From Muribaculaceae bacterium (GTDB lineage Bacteria > Bacteroidota > Bacteroidia > Bacteroidales > Muribaculaceae): a DNA stretch of 64,000 bases. Both the position numbers and the translations under genes were made by a program. Each line of letters opens with the position of its first letter. The first letter of the stretch is position 1. The stretch lies in contig JAFLTO010000004.1 of the NCBI GenBank assembly GCA_022510425.1, positions 62,001 to 126,000 of the forward strand. Direction: 5' to 3'. Positions 63,369 to 64,000 of this stretch are shown one piece after another. The notes below the pieces were generated by a model. That model ran no database searches, was not told the origin of the DNA, and saw only the letters and a program-made list of their open reading frames with translations.

Positions 63369-64000
63369 ATGGAAACAGGAATACAAGAAAACAACAGCCT
63401 TCCTATACTGACATCGGAAGTGGTAAGACATCGGGTATTTGATCTCAAGAGTGAGGAAACTGAAAATTATGAAAAGATCCTTGAGGAATGTATTATCGAT
63501 CCGAATAATCCCATTCCTGACCCGGAAGTGATTCTCTCCTATAACAGTGTACCTGTTTTATGGCGTGGCGGTAAATCCTTCATCTGTGCTGTCGCTAAAG
63601 CCAGGAAGACAACAGCCCTGACTTTATTTTCAGCCATTCTTCTTGGCAAGGATGAAACGGTAAATGGTTTCAAGGCTTTGCCAGCCTGTCGTGTCCTGTT
63701 TGTCGATACCGAACAGGCCAAATATGATTCACAGAAAATTCTTAATCGGGTTTCAAGATTATGCGGCAAGGATCCAAAGGAAATGACCGAACTGATGGTT
63801 TTGTCTCTTAACCGTCACGGCTATGAGGATATCAAGATTCTGATTGAAACTGCAATCAGGAACTTCAAACCGGATGTATTGATGTTGGATAATTGGACTG
63901 ACTGTGTTTCATCTGTTTTGGATGAAAAGGATTGTACCAAATTCAGCAAAGATTTGAGAGCCTTGGCTGAATTATATGAGTTGGCAGTATTCAGTGTAAT
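63369..64000 (+). CDS. RepA-like AAA family ATPase (3' end outside window)
   Basis: The frame is open from the ATG at 63369 to the window edge (about 210 residues seen). The N-terminal 90 residues precede a variant P-loop, GGKSFICAVAKARKTTAL, where KARKTT stands in place of the classic GxxxxGKT; a strand VLFVDTEQAKYDS follows and a Walker B-like PDVLMLDNWTDCV. This matches the RecA-like RepA/AAA proteins of Bacteroidota mobile elements, which act in replication or mobilization. It starts 3 bases after the HTH gene. Confidence 0.75.
   Translation, partial: METGIQENNSLPILTSEVVRHRVFDLKSEETENYEKILEECIIDPNNPIPDPEVILSYNSVPVLWRGGKSFICAVAKARKTTALTLFSAILLGKDETVNGFKALPACRVLFVDTEQAKYDSQKILNRVSRLCGKDPKEMTELMVLSLNRHGYEDIKILIETAIRNFKPDVLMLDNWTDCVSSVLDEKDCTKFSKDLRALAELYELAVFSV

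Noticed and set aside
52177-64000. Complete integrative element or prophage
   Set aside because: No integrase, relaxase, transfer or structural phage gene is within the window. Only an excisionase-type HTH and part of a RepA-like gene are seen, so the element type is left open.
1-64000. CRISPR arrays, insertion sequences and rRNA genes
   Set aside because: I looked for regularly spaced repeats, transposase motifs with terminal inverted repeats, and conserved rRNA segments and saw none.

Overview
The window reads as a chromosomal segment of a gut-type Bacteroidales bacterium, and a Muribaculaceae-like lineage is my best guess. The reasons are a single-chain SecDF, Bacteroidota-style promoters (TTTG, 19-20 bases, TAnnTTTG) in front of several genes, a CoaX-type pantothenate kinase, SufE, a POT peptide transporter, many short lipoproteins, and the queF-queC-queD-queE order. 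No rRNA, CRISPR array or transposase gene is visible.

Positions 1-52,000 are ordinary chromosome. From left to right they hold: the end of a U32-family gene; a TPR lipoprotein, a K+ channel and two small envelope proteins; an ECF sigma factor; a six-gene minus-strand operon (divIC/ftsB-like gene, membrane protein, coaX, outer-membrane barrel, lptC, CorC-type protein); a short decayed gene near 11.1-11.3 kb; the queuosine precursor operon facing an aspS-nif3-zinc ribbon operon; parC with a barrel protein and an S41 protease; a DUF3298 lipoprotein; RsmI-like and WalJ-like genes; an acyl-CoA ligase with a POT transporter; sufE; ferritin; mgtE; mutS; a YqhA-like protein; secDF; an Ig-like lipoprotein; an EamA transporter and a carbonic anhydrase; a CusB/CusA/TolC-type metal efflux operon; and lysA with a PurF-like protein that lacks the usual nucleophilic cysteine.

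At 52,094 a tRNA-Leu(CAG) gene with its own promoter and terminator marks the edge of an accessory island that runs off the right end. The island is more AT-rich. It carries an AIPR-family abortive-infection protein on the plus strand, facing a three-gene minus-strand operon: a PLD-SNF2 helicase fusion (1135 aa), an Eco57I-like DNA methyltransferase (1122 aa) and a small DprA/SLOG protein. Upstream of the helicase is a gene-free, comparatively GC-rich stretch full of inverted repeats that looks like a structured RNA or leader, and the helicase start codon itself lies in a perfect 7-bp stem. Beyond it come an unrecognised acidic protein, an excisionase-type helix-turn-helix gene with a palindrome at its predicted transcription start, and the start of a RepA-like ATPase. 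The last two look like the core of an integrative or mobilizable element. No integrase is in view.

The best candidate for a little-described system is the helicase-methyltransferase-SLOG operon together with its leader and the facing AIPR gene. It looks like a methylation-guided anti-phage system with a PLD domain as the possible nuclease. That is inference from domains and neighbourhood and has not been shown.
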